Source: TMED88 sp964515335 (GTDB taxonomy: Bacteria; Myxococcota_A; UBA9160; UBA4427). From it: 64,000 bases of DNA. Shown piece after piece: positions 51,423 through 59,485 of the stretch (position 1 is its first letter; each line of letters begins with the position of its first letter). A program made the position numbers and the translations under genes. The notes beneath the pieces were generated by a model. That model was not told the origin of the DNA, searched no databases, and saw only the letters and a list, made by a program, of their open reading frames with translations. The DNA lies in NCBI GenBank assembly GCA_964515335.1, contig CAZETS010000005.1:1-64000 (forward strand), written 5' to 3'.

Positions 51423-52271
51423 CTACCCGCCGGCCGCCTCGTCGCCCTTCTCGCCGAAGCGGGGGGCGTGGCGGCCGTAGACGTGGTCGCCGATCCGCTG
51501 CATGCGAGCCATCTCGTCGGCGTCGAGGGGACCGGCGTCGAGAGCGCGGATGGCTTCCTGCATCTGCTCGCGATCGGCGGGGCCGCAGAGCACCATGCTC
51601 ACGGCGGGGTTCGAGAGCGCGAACCGGTAGCAGTCCCGGGCGGGCGGCGGCTCTTCGCCGGCGGGCATCTTCTTGGGATCGAGCAGCTGCCCCCAGCGCG
51701 TCGCCGTGTAGCTGACGATGCCCGGTCGCGGCGATTCGGGGACGTGGGGGAAGACATCGCGCTCGGCGCCCCGGTTCGCCGCGTTGTAGCGCAGCATGAA
51801 GGCACCGAACGGGCTCTCCTTGGCGGCATAGCGCCGGAAGTGATCCTGCAGAGATGGGCGGTTGTGGGTGCTCATCATCAGGTGCCGCACCTTGCCCTTC
51901 TCGACCAGGCGGCGGGCCGCATCGATCAGGGCCTGGCCGGGAGGCCGGTTCCACATGCCGAGCAGCAGGAAGTCGAAGTACTCGACGCCGCTGCGCCGCA
52001 ACGCCACGTCGATCGAAGGCCCGAGCAGAGCGGCGACGCGTGTGTAGGACTGCACGGTCAGCACGACGCCCTCTCGATCGCGGCGCGCCACGTGCCGGAT
52101 GGCGCGCCCGAAGGCGGGCCTGCGGATCGACCCCCAGTAGAGGTAGTTGATGCCCTGCTCGACGGCCTCCTCGATGAACGCCGGGTCGCCGGTGAAGCTG
52201 CTGCCGATGCCGAGTCGTGAGACCCGAAGCCCGGTCTCGCCGAACGGGACCGGTGTACGGAAATCGGACAT
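51423..52271 (-). CDS. aldo/keto reductase-family protein with degenerate active site
   Basis: The 282-residue protein follows the aldo-keto reductase barrel: it opens with VPFGETGLRVSRLGIGSSF and has the later segments IDVALRRSGVEYFDFLLL, ALIDAARRLVEKGKVRHLMMSTH and the C-terminal ALSNPAVSMVLCGP. The catalytic tetrad looks changed: the region that normally reads FDTAxxYG is YLYWGSIRRP, the Lys strand reads VLTVQSY with no Lys, and LLLHxPD is LLLGMWN with no His. So it may be a non-catalytic or altered member. The ATG at 52271 starts the conserved part, although the frame is open to 52487. It has AGGAGAA just upstream. Confidence 0.8.
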   Translation of the reverse strand: MSDFRTPVPFGETGLRVSRLGIGSSFTGDPAFIEEAVEQGINYLYWGSIRRPAFGRAIRHVARRDREGVVLTVQSYTRVAALLGPSIDVALRRSGVEYFDFLLLGMWNRPPGQALIDAARRLVEKGKVRHLMMSTHNRPSLQDHFRRYAAKESPFGAFMLRYNAANRGAERDVFPHVPESPRPGIVSYTATRWGQLLDPKKMPAGEEPPPARDCYRFALSNPAVSMVLCGPADREQMQEAIRALDAGPLDADEMARMQRIGDHVYGRHAPRFGEKGDEAAGG

Positions 52272-52344
52272 GGCGTTCTCCTGTGGTGCGTGGGGCCTGG
52301 CCGGGCAGCTTCGCGTGCGCCGGAGTCGCGTGGGCGGTCGTCCC

Positions 52345-53196
52345 CTACGGCAGCCCCGCCCCGGCCACGTCCACCTCCACCACCTCGATGCGCCCATCGC
52401 GCTCGCGCTGGCAGTACTCGGGATTGCTGTCGCCGGCCGTGCACACCAGCAGGTGCCTGCGCTCGGGCCCGCCGAGCATGCACGCAAACGCCTGGCGCTC
52501 GACCTCCACCTTGTGGGTGATCTCGCCGCCTTCGAGGACGCGGAAGCAGCCGTGACTGACCGGCGACGCGACCCAGACGGCGCCCTCGGCGTCGAGCGCG
52601 ATGCCGTCGGGCAGCACGCCGTCGAGCCGGGCCCAGACGCGGCGATTCGAGAGCGAGCCGTCGTCGGCCACGTCGAAGGCGCTCAGGCATTGGCCCATCG
52701 TCTCGCCGATGATCAGTGTGCGGCCGTCGTCGGTGATCACGGTGCCGTTCGGGAAGGCGAGATCCCCGGCCACCACCCGCGCACCGCCGTCCGGCGTCAC
52801 CAGGATCAGGTCGGCGTTGCGCCGCTCGCCGCCGCCGTGGAGATCCCAGCCGAAGTTGCCCACGTAGGCGTTGCCGCGCGCGTCGACCACCATGTCGTTG
52901 CAGTGGAAGCCGGCGAGTGGCGAGAGGTCGGCGTGCAGGACGAGCGTTCCGTCGGGCTCCATGCGGAGCACTCGCCGGTCCTGCATGGAGACGACGAGCA
53001 TGCGGCCGTCGGGCAGCCAGCCGAGCCCGGAGGGGTCGTTCTCGACGAACGCGACCTCCTCGCGCTTGCCGTCGAGGTCGACGGTCAGCACGCGCTGGCT
53101 GTGCATGTCGGAGAAGTAGAGCCGCTCGTCGCGCCAGCGCGGCCCCTCTCCGAAGGCCACATCCTCGAGGAGCGTGGTCGTCCCGAGAGTCTGCAT
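52345..53196 (-). CDS. SMP-30/gluconolactonase-like beta-propeller protein
   Basis: The 283-residue protein has the SMP-30/gluconolactonase repeats of a six-bladed propeller: FGEGPRWRDERLYFSDM (metal-binding E17 near the start), PSGLGWLPDGRMLVVSM, FHCNDMVVDARGNAYVGNFG (with the Asn-Asp pair), PNGTVITDDGRTLIIGET and LPDGIALDAEGAVWVASP. Members hydrolyse lactones with a bound divalent cation. It lies 73 bases upstream of the aldo-keto-reductase-like gene on the same strand and 32 bases after the VOC-family gene, so the three may form a small catabolic unit. Confidence 0.87.
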   Translation of the reverse strand: MQTLGTTTLLEDVAFGEGPRWRDERLYFSDMHSQRVLTVDLDGKREEVAFVENDPSGLGWLPDGRMLVVSMQDRRVLRMEPDGTLVLHADLSPLAGFHCNDMVVDARGNAYVGNFGWDLHGGGERRNADLILVTPDGGARVVAGDLAFPNGTVITDDGRTLIIGETMGQCLSAFDVADDGSLSNRRVWARLDGVLPDGIALDAEGAVWVASPVSHGCFRVLEGGEITHKVEVERQAFACMLGGPERRHLLVCTAGDSNPEYCQRERDGRIEVVEVDVAGAGLP

Positions 53197-53228
53197 CCTC
53201 TACTCCTCGTCGCTCGCCGGCGCCGGGA

Positions 53229-53717
53229 TCAGCTCGACGTCCGGGCGATCGTCGCGAACGCCTCGCGCACCTCGTCGGGCGCCTGGACGAGCTCGACCAG
53301 CACGCCCTCGGCTCCGATCGGGGCGGCCTCGTTGCCCTTGGGGTGGATGAAGCAGACGTCGAACCCGGCGGCGCCCTGGCGGATGCCGCCCGGCGTGAAG
53401 CGGACGCCCTGGCCCTCGAGCCACTCGACGGCGGCGGGCAGGTCGTCGATCCACAGGCCCACGTGGTTGAGTGCCGGGTCGTGCACCTTGGGCCGGCTGT
53501 CCGGGTCGATGGGCTGCATGAGGTCGACCTCTACCTTGAAGGGGCCGTCGCCCGCCTCGCAGATGTCCTCGTCGACATTCTCGCTCTCGCTCCGGTAGCT
53601 GGACGCGTACGAGAGCCCGAGGGTATCTACCCAGAAGCGCCGCAGCTTCTGCTTGTCGAGACCGCCGACCGCAATCTGCTGGACACCGAGAACCTTGAAG
53701 GGGCGGGGGGAGGGCAA
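53229..53717 (-). CDS. VOC (glyoxalase-fold) family protein
   Basis: The 162-residue protein has two beta-alpha-beta-beta-beta modules of the vicinal oxygen chelate fold. Module one is VLGVQQIAVGGLDKQKLRRFWVDTLGLSY and the second starts at LNHVGLWIDDLPAAVEWLEGQGVRF, with H155-type and Glu ligand candidates in NHVGL and VLVELVQ near the end. IHPKGNEAAPIGAEGVLVELVQ recalls methylmalonyl-CoA epimerase, but a lyase or dioxygenase role is equally possible. The first gene of the VOC/SMP-30/AKR unit, it has an AAAGGAG sequence ahead of its start. Confidence 0.82.
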   Translation of the reverse strand: MPSPRPFKVLGVQQIAVGGLDKQKLRRFWVDTLGLSYASSYRSESENVDEDICEAGDGPFKVEVDLMQPIDPDSRPKVHDPALNHVGLWIDDLPAAVEWLEGQGVRFTPGGIRQGAAGFDVCFIHPKGNEAAPIGAEGVLVELVQAPDEVREAFATIARTSS

Positions 53718-53790
53718 CGCACTGCTCCTTTCGCTGAGATCGTCTGAGTGGTGGGTTCGCTCCGCCCGCAGGGCGGATCAGTCAGTCTAG

Positions 53791-54414
53791 TCAGTCGTCA
53801 CGCTCGGCGGTGCCCCGATAACCCCGTGCCAGCAGGTACCGCTCGCTGCTGCCCTTGCGGGTCGCCCCTGGCTTGACGGTCTTGACCTGCGCGAACGCCG
53901 CGCGCATCCGGCGCTGGAATTCCTGCGCCTCCGGGCAGTCGAGGAGCTTCACCAACAAGGCGCCATCCTCCCGAACCAGCAGGGGAATCAGCCCATCGAC
54001 CGCCTCGAGGAGGCGCTCTTCGGCGGCCCGGTCGGTCTCGCGGATGCCGGTCAGCTTGGGGGCGGCGTCGGACAGCAGCACGTCGCAGCGCCCGCCAAGA
54101 ACTTCGCGAATGCGTTCGCAAATAGCCGGATCCTCGATGTCCCCCACCATTGCGAACACGTTCGCCAACTCGAGGGGCGGGTCGATGGCAACCCGGTCCA
54201 CGCCGACCACGCGCCCCTGCGGGCCCACGGCCCGGGCCGCCTCCTGGAGCCAGCCACCCGGCCAGCAGCCGAGGTCCACCACCCGCTGGCCCTTCGCGAG
54301 CAGGCGGTGGCGGCCCTGCAGCTCGGCGAGCTTGTAGACGGCCCGCGAGCGAAAGCCCTCGCGCTTGGCACGCTGGTGGAAGTGGTCCTTGCGGTCGTAG
54401 CGGGCGACGGCGGA
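53791..54414 (-). CDS. rlmE: 23S rRNA 2'-O-ribose U2552 methyltransferase RlmE/FtsJ (start codon missing)
   Basis: The frame encodes a full RlmE: RKDHFHQRAKREGFRSRAVYKL with the catalytic lysine (K38 in E. coli), VVDLGCWPGGWLQEAA for SAM binding, LLSDAAPKL (D124), LLVKLLDCPEA (K164) and KGSSERYLLARG (E199). The protein would be about 207 residues. However, between the rplC stop (TAG, 54417-54415) and the catalytic lysine codon there is no ATG, GTG or TTG in this frame; the first such codon (GTG at 54282) would remove the lysine and part of the SAM fold. The frame is the same as that of rplC, so read-through would give an L3-RlmE fusion. A sequence error or an unusual start codon are the alternatives. 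The end is safe, the start is not. Confidence 0.85.
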   Translation of the reverse strand, partial: SAVARYDRKDHFHQRAKREGFRSRAVYKLAELQGRHRLLAKGQRVVDLGCWPGGWLQEAARAVGPQGRVVGVDRVAIDPPLELANVFAMVGDIEDPAICERIREVLGGRCDVLLSDAAPKLTGIRETDRAAEERLLEAVDGLIPLLVREDGALLVKLLDCPEAQEFQRRMRAAFAQVKTVKPGATRKGSSERYLLARGYRGTAERDD

Positions 54415-55062
54415 CTACTTCTTCGGTGCCACGGCGCGTCGCACACGGACGAGGCCGTTGTTGTGGCCGGGCACGGCGCCGCGCACGAACAGCAGGTTGT
54501 TGTCGGCGTCGACGCGCACCACCTCGAGGTTCTGCACGGTCACGCGCTCGGCGCCCATGTGGCCGGCGTGCTTCTGGCCCTTCCACACCTTGGCGGGATA
54601 GGCGCCGGCGCCGATCGAGCCGGGGTGCCGGAAGTACTCGTGGGTGCCGTGGGTCTTCTTCTTGATCGCGAAGCCATGGCGCTTGACGACACCCTGGTAG
54701 CCGCGCCCCTTCGAGGTGCCGATCGCGTCGACGCGTTGCCCGGCCTCGAAGATGTCGGCCTTGATGACCTGGCCGACTTCGATCTCGCCCACCTCATCGT
54801 CGGAGAGGCGGCTCTCGGCGAGGTGCCGCTGGGGCTCTACGCCCGCCTTCGTGAAGTGGCCGGTCTCGGGCTTGTTGAAGAGGTTCGCGCGGCGCTCCCC
54901 GAAGCCGAGCTGCACCGCCGAGTAGCCGTCGGGCCCGTCGCTCTTCTTGATCTGCACGACGGTGTTCGGGCCCGCCTCGAGGACGGTGACGGGGACGGCC
55001 TCCCCGGTCTCGTTGTAGACCTGGGTCATGCCGAGCTTTCGGCACAGCAGTTCGATGGACAT
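54415..55062 (-). CDS. rplC: 50S ribosomal protein L3
   Basis: This 215-residue protein is a full L3: the opening LLCRKLGMTQVYNETGEAVPVTVLEAGPN, the central GTSKGRGYQGVVKRHGFAIKKKTHGTHEYFRHPGSIG and the KGQKHAGHMGAERVTVQNLEVVRVDADNNLL segment, which forms the loop near the peptidyl transferase centre. The position of the glutamine that PrmB methylates in E. coli L3 is not a glutamine here (SIGAGAYPAKVWKG). The gene stands outside an S10-type cluster: rpsJ, rplD and rplW are not beside it. The frame runs open upstream but the conserved ATG is at 55062. It ends in TAG with rlmE in the same frame behind it. Confidence 0.95.
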   Translation of the reverse strand: MSIELLCRKLGMTQVYNETGEAVPVTVLEAGPNTVVQIKKSDGPDGYSAVQLGFGERRANLFNKPETGHFTKAGVEPQRHLAESRLSDDEVGEIEVGQVIKADIFEAGQRVDAIGTSKGRGYQGVVKRHGFAIKKKTHGTHEYFRHPGSIGAGAYPAKVWKGQKHAGHMGAERVTVQNLEVVRVDADNNLLFVRGAVPGHNNGLVRVRRAVAPKK

Positions 55063-55305
55063 GGTGGGACTCCCGACTCCGTCGATTGGACCACCCGAAG
55101 GGTGTTCGTCGCGGGTCTGCGAGGGGATTGTCTGACTGCCTGTCCGGGCGGGGGCACGCCTTGCACGCAACCACCCGCCCCGTTGCGGGGTCCCGAGTCC
55201 TGCTAGCCTCGGCTGCCCGCATCGCCGGCCCGGGCTCCCGGCCCGGATGGCATCCACCCGGCCTGGCTGCCCGGGGGGGCCGCAATATAGGAAGACGCAC
55301 CCCGG
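55063..55305. promoter_or_regulatory. divergent promoter region between rplC and the AlkP gene
   Basis: These 243 bases hold no gene and must carry promoters in both directions. A GC-rich block with hairpin potential (CCGGGCTCCCGGCCCGG near 55228-55246) occupies the centre. No leader resembling the S10-operon L4-binding site is apparent to me. Confidence 0.35.
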
Positions 55306-57009
55306 ATGTCCAGGCGACCGTCGAGTCGAGAGCCGAGCCGACCCGCCGGCGTCCGGCCCCTGCTCGTCCTCGCCCTCGACGGCGCCACCTTCGACGTGAT
55401 CCGGCCCCTGGCGGCCGCCGGGCGGCTCCCCAACCTCGCCCGCTGGATCGACGAGGGCAACGCCGGGACTCTCGCCTCGACGACGCCGCCCGTCACCTTT
55501 CCCGCCTGGACGACCTTCATGACAGGCCTCTCCCCGGGCCACCACGGCGTCTTCGACTTCACGCAGAAGGTGCCGGGCGCCTACCGGATCCGCTTCGTGA
55601 ACGCCTCGGACCGGGTCGGCGAGACGATCTTCGCCGGCGCGGCCCGGGCCGGCGGACGCGTGCTGGTGCTCGGCATGCCGGCCAGCCATCCCGTCGAGCA
55701 GCTGCCCGGCCTGTTCGTGCCGGGCTTCGACGCGCCGGTCTCGACCGGCAGCGACGCCGAGGCGACCAGCGACCCGGACCTCTATCGCCGCATCGCGGCT
55801 CGCGCCGGGCCCTGGATGCGCCCCGACATCGACGAGTCCGCGCAGGGCGACGACTTCGCGGAGCGGGCCGTCGGAACGCTGCTGGCCCGTGTCGAGCGGA
55901 AGAAGCGCTTCGCGTTGGCGGCCCTCGACGAGATGAAGCGGCGCGACGGCGTGCGTCCCGATCTGGTCACCATCGTGTTCGCCGAAAGCGACACCGTCGG
56001 CCACCACTACTGGCGCGACCACGACCCGAAAAGCCCGCGGCACGACCCCGCCGCCTCCCCGGCCCGCCGGGACGCGATCGCGGCGGTGTACGGCGCGCTC
56101 GACACGGCTTGCGGTGAGATCCGCGACGCCTACGGGGACGACGCCGCGTGCCTGGTCGTCTCGGACCACGGCATGGGGGGCGCGGCCCGCGAGATCGTCC
56201 ACCTGAACCGGCACCTCCGCGACTGCGGGCTGCTGGCCCGGCGCTCCGAGCGCGCCACCGCCTTCGACGCGCTGGCCCGCACCGCCCGCGACACCGCGCT
56301 GCGCGTGCTTCCAGCGGCGCTCGCCCAGCGCATCTTCCGGCGCGCTCGCGGTGCGGCGGCGCGGCTCGAGAGCGCCGCCCGCTTCGGCGGAATCGACTGG
56401 TCGCGCACGCTCGCGTTCTCCGAGGAGGCCAATACCCTGCCGGGCGTGTGGATCAACCTGGCCGGCCGCGAGGCCGCGGGCTGCGTGGCGCCCGGCGACT
56501 ACGAGAAGACGCGGGACCGCGTCATCGATGCCCTGGCGGGATGGCGGCTTCCCGGCGGCGGGCCCGTGGTCGCCCGGGCGGTCCGGCGCGAAGAGGTCTA
56601 CTCGGGGCCGTTCGTCGACCGTGCCCCCGATGTGCTGGTCGAGCTCGCCCTCTCCCGGGGCTACGGTCTCTCGCTCGTTCCGACGCCCTGGGCGGCGGCG
56701 ACCAGCGACTCGGCGCGAACGCTGTCCGAAGCCGAGCTGGCCGGAGGACGCGGGCGCGGCATGAACGGAACCCATCGCAGCGACGGCATCCTGATCGACG
56801 TGCGAAAAAATGCGAACGACGAACAGGAACCGAGAAATCCGGCCCTGCCCGCCCGGCTGGCGGACGTCGCGCCCTTGATGGCGGACCTGATGGGGCTCGA
56901 CTGGCGACCCGCGGCGGCGTCACCGGGCGACGGTCAGCGACGCGACTACACGGACGAGGAGGACGCCATCGTGGCGGGCCGGCTGCGCGCGCTGGGGTAC
57001 CTCGAGTGA
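55306..57009 (+). CDS. alkaline phosphatase superfamily protein (type I phosphodiesterase/nucleotide pyrophosphatase)
   Basis: The 567-residue protein belongs to the alkaline phosphatase superfamily. LLVLALDGATFDVIRPL (about residues 19-35) carries the first metal-binding Asp and the catalytic Thr is in TTPPVTFPAWTTFMTG (about 59-74). Further metal ligands lie in FAESDTVGHHYW and VVSDHGMGG. Similar proteins occur next to glycosyltransferase genes and may hydrolyse or transfer phosphodiesters of lipids or sugars. It has no signal peptide, so it acts in the cytoplasm or is exported without a signal. Its stop overlaps the next gene (GTGA). Confidence 0.85.
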   Translation: MSRRPSSREPSRPAGVRPLLVLALDGATFDVIRPLAAAGRLPNLARWIDEGNAGTLASTTPPVTFPAWTTFMTGLSPGHHGVFDFTQKVPGAYRIRFVNASDRVGETIFAGAARAGGRVLVLGMPASHPVEQLPGLFVPGFDAPVSTGSDAEATSDPDLYRRIAARAGPWMRPDIDESAQGDDFAERAVGTLLARVERKKRFALAALDEMKRRDGVRPDLVTIVFAESDTVGHHYWRDHDPKSPRHDPAASPARRDAIAAVYGALDTACGEIRDAYGDDAACLVVSDHGMGGAAREIVHLNRHLRDCGLLARRSERATAFDALARTARDTALRVLPAALAQRIFRRARGAAARLESAARFGGIDWSRTLAFSEEANTLPGVWINLAGREAAGCVAPGDYEKTRDRVIDALAGWRLPGGGPVVARAVRREEVYSGPFVDRAPDVLVELALSRGYGLSLVPTPWAAATSDSARTLSEAELAGGRGRGMNGTHRSDGILIDVRKNANDEQEPRNPALPARLADVAPLMADLMGLDWRPAAASPGDGQRRDYTDEEDAIVAGRLRALGYLE

Positions 57010-57767
57010 GCGGCGCGCTCTCGCAACCGGGCGACCGCCCGAAGCTCTCGCTGGTGTTCCCCGTCTTCGACGAGGCGGCGAACGTCGGGGAGGTGATCGA
57101 GAGCGCCTGCGTGATCGGCGCGCAGCTCGTCGAGCGCTTCGAGGTCGTGGTGGTCGACGACGGCTCGCGGGACGGCAGCGCCGACATCATCGACGCCTGG
57201 TCGGCGAGCGACGCGCGGGTTCGCGCGGTGCGGCACGGCGCGAACGCGGGCTACGGGGCGGCGCTGCGCTCGGGGCTGACCGCCGCCCGCGGCGAGCTGG
57301 TATTCTTCAGCGACGCCGACCTGCAGTTCGACCTGGCCGAGCTCGCCCGTCTGCTCCGCCACACCCGCGACTTCGACATCGTGGCCGGCTATCGCTCGCC
57401 GCGGTGCGACCCGTGGCCGCGCATCGTCATCGCCCGGGTCTGGGCGGCGCTGGTGCGCGTGCTCTTCGGCTTGCGGGTGCGCGACATCGACTGCGCGTTC
57501 AAGGTGTTCCACCGGCGCGTCGTCGACGAGCTGCCGCTCTCTTCGGTCGGCGCGTTCATCAACACCGAGCTGCTGGTGCGCGCCCGCGCGGCCGGGTTCC
57601 GCATCCAGCAGGTTCCGGTCAGCCACCGTCGGCGGCTCCGCGGTCGGCAGACCGGCGCGAGCCCCCGGGTGATCGCGCGCGCGGCGGTCGAGCTGGCGCG
57701 CCTGTATCGCACCTTGCGCACGCCGCCGGTGGGCGGGCGCGCGGCCTCGCGGGCCGAGTCGGAGTGA
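57006..57767 (+). CDS. family 2 glycosyltransferase, dolichol-phosphate mannose synthase type
   Basis: The 253-residue protein is a GT2 enzyme: LSLVFPVFDEAANVGEVIE opens the fold, VVVVDDGSRDGSADII holds the first aspartates, LVFFSDADLQFDLAELARLL (about 98-117) is the DxD site and DIDCAFKVFHRRV a later family block. Unlike ArnC/GtrB it has no C-terminal membrane segments and is soluble or peripheral. It should transfer a sugar to a polyprenyl phosphate or similar lipid. It overlaps both neighbours by GTGA junctions, so the three genes from 55306 form one coupled operon. Confidence 0.88.
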   Translation: MSGALSQPGDRPKLSLVFPVFDEAANVGEVIESACVIGAQLVERFEVVVVDDGSRDGSADIIDAWSASDARVRAVRHGANAGYGAALRSGLTAARGELVFFSDADLQFDLAELARLLRHTRDFDIVAGYRSPRCDPWPRIVIARVWAALVRVLFGLRVRDIDCAFKVFHRRVVDELPLSSVGAFINTELLVRARAAGFRIQQVPVSHRRRLRGRQTGASPRVIARAAVELARLYRTLRTPPVGGRAASRAESE

Positions 57768-58942
57768 CGTCGCGCCCGTCGGCGCGCCGCGACGAGATCG
57801 CGCTGGCGCTCCTCGGCGCGTTTCCGTTTCCGCTGCCCCAGGGCTCGCAGATCTTCATGGCCGACCAGGCCCGCGCACTCGCGCGGGCGGGCGCACGGCC
57901 GACGCTCTTCACCTACGGGCGCGGACAGGGAGCCCCGCCGCCCGATCTCGACGTCGCGGCCGCGCCCGCCTGGACGACACCGCGCGCGATGCGATCGGGA
58001 CCCAACGCCGGCAAGCCGTTGGCCGACAGCGCACTGCTCGCAACCTGGACGCGCGCGGCCTCGCGGCAGCGCTTCGCGTTCGCGCTGGCCCACAACGTCG
58101 AGGCGGCCTGGATCGGGCTGCTGGCGAGGGCGAGAACCCGCGTGCCGGTCGTCTACGTCGCCCATACGCTGCTTCGTCACGAGCTCTCCGCCTACGCGCA
58201 CCCGCGCTGGCGCAGGGTCCTCGATCGCACGGGTGCGCGCATCGATCACTTCGTGGCGCGGCACGCGGACGCCGTGCTGGCGCTCTGCGAAGAGGCCGCC
58301 GACGAGCTGGCCCCGCACGCACGCGGTCCGGTCGCAGTGATTCCGCCCGGACACGATCCGGCCGGGCCGCCGTCTTCCGCGGCGATCGACCGGGTCTGCG
58401 CGCACCACGATCTGCGCCCGCATGCGTTCTTCCTCTACACCGGAAACCTCGACGGCTACCAGGAGCTCGAGCTGCTCGCGGCGGCCGCGGGGCGACTCCC
58501 GGCGGGCGCACCGCCGGTCGCGGTTGCGACCCACGACGCGCCGGCCGCCGCCGCCGCGGCGCGCAGGCTCTCTCCGCTTCGCATCGTGTCGGTGAGCGCC
58601 TGGGACGAGATGCGCGCGCTCATACACGCCGCACGGGCGCTCGTGCTGACGCGCCGCCGGCCCGGCGGCTTCCCCGTCAAGCTGCTCAACTACATGGAGG
58701 CGGCACGGCCGATCGTCGCCTTCGAGCAGGTCGCCGTGGGGCTCCGGGACGGCGAGTCGGCCCGCCTGCTCGACGCCGCCGCCGGGGCCGCGGACCTCGC
58801 CAGCGCGCTCACCGGCCTCGATCGCGAACCCGCGGCCGCCGAGCGGCTCGGCGCGGCCGCGCACCGGCACCTGCTCGACCATCACGGCTGGGAGGCGATC
58901 GCGCAGCGCACCCTCGAGCTGCTCGCGAAGCTTCGCGACTAG
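57764..58942 (+). CDS. glycosyltransferase (GT4-like, GT-B fold)
   Basis: The 392-residue protein reads like a GT-B enzyme: an N-terminal domain with LLGAFPFPLPQGSQIFMADQARAL (glycine-rich acceptor loop) and a C-terminal domain containing VAVIPPGHDPAGPP, then FFLYTGNLDGYQELELLAAAAGRL, where the nucleotide-sugar site begins, and GGFPVKLLNYMEAARPIVAFE near residues 298-318, the place of the EX7E motif in GT4 enzymes. The substrate is not evident. It is the last gene of the AlkP/GT2/GT operon and its 3' end overlaps the convergent META gene by four bases. Confidence 0.82.
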   Translation: MTSRPSARRDEIALALLGAFPFPLPQGSQIFMADQARALARAGARPTLFTYGRGQGAPPPDLDVAAAPAWTTPRAMRSGPNAGKPLADSALLATWTRAASRQRFAFALAHNVEAAWIGLLARARTRVPVVYVAHTLLRHELSAYAHPRWRRVLDRTGARIDHFVARHADAVLALCEEAADELAPHARGPVAVIPPGHDPAGPPSSAAIDRVCAHHDLRPHAFFLYTGNLDGYQELELLAAAAGRLPAGAPPVAVATHDAPAAAAAARRLSPLRIVSVSAWDEMRALIHAARALVLTRRRPGGFPVKLLNYMEAARPIVAFEQVAVGLRDGESARLLDAAAGAADLASALTGLDREPAAAERLGAAAHRHLLDHHGWEAIAQRTLELLAKLRD

Positions 58943-59427
58943 TCGCCCGGCAGCGGCGGATCGATGCGGCCCGTCCGCTCGAGCCGCGCCAGAACGCTCC
59001 CCTCGGCGTCGAGCAGCTCGAGGGCTTCGTCGCGGACCCGCCAACCCACCACCGCTTCGAGCGCCTCGAAGTAGCGGCTCTCGACTTCGTCTGCCGGCGG
59101 CCCGCACGCCATCCGCGTACTGGCCAGCGGCCCGAACGAGATCGCATCGCCGTCGATCGTGTAGCGGCCCGTCATGCGGTTGCAGCCCGCGAAGCCGCTG
59201 GCGCGTGCAGCCGCCGCGTCGAGCAACAGCGTCGGGGCGCGGTTCGCGTGCAGCCGCGGCACCGGCCGACCGTCGAGTTCGGCGACGCGCCAGACCGTAT
59301 CGACCGGCGGCTCGCCCGGGCCCACGAGCGACGCGCAGCCGGCCAGCGCGAGCAGCGCGACGGCCGCAAAGACGCGGGGCGAGCGCAGCTTCGTGGATCC
59401 CCGACCGCGCCTCCCGAAGACGATCAC
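58939..59427 (-). CDS. META/HslJ-domain lipoprotein
   Basis: The precursor of about 162 residues has a basic N-terminus, a hydrophobic stretch and a lipobox LALAGC, so it is a lipoprotein of the envelope. The mature part is a META domain as in HslJ: DTVWRVAELDGRPVP, then GFAGCNRMTGRYTIDGDAISFGPLASTRMAC with its typical CN and MAC blocks. The domain's function is not known; HslJ is linked to novobiocin resistance and heat shock in E. coli. The start is uncertain: GTG at 59427 gives a normal signal peptide, and another GTG lies at 59457. Confidence 0.82.
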   Translation of the reverse strand: MIVFGRRGRGSTKLRSPRVFAAVALLALAGCASLVGPGEPPVDTVWRVAELDGRPVPRLHANRAPTLLLDAAAARASGFAGCNRMTGRYTIDGDAISFGPLASTRMACGPPADEVESRYFEALEAVVGWRVRDEALELLDAEGSVLARLERTGRIDPPLPGD

Positions 59428-59485
59428 CGGCGGATGCGGGGGCAGCGGTCTCTGCACGGCGAAAGGCCTCGAGCCCCGTCGCCGC

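Noticed and set aside
54282..54417. GTG at 54282 as the rlmE start
   Set aside because: It would remove the catalytic lysine and about 44 conserved residues, so it cannot give a working RlmE.
54415..54417. TAG as a recoded sense codon in this genome
   Set aside because: TAG ends many other genes here (ferredoxin, Lon-domain protein, dnaA, nudC, GT-B gene) at their normal lengths.
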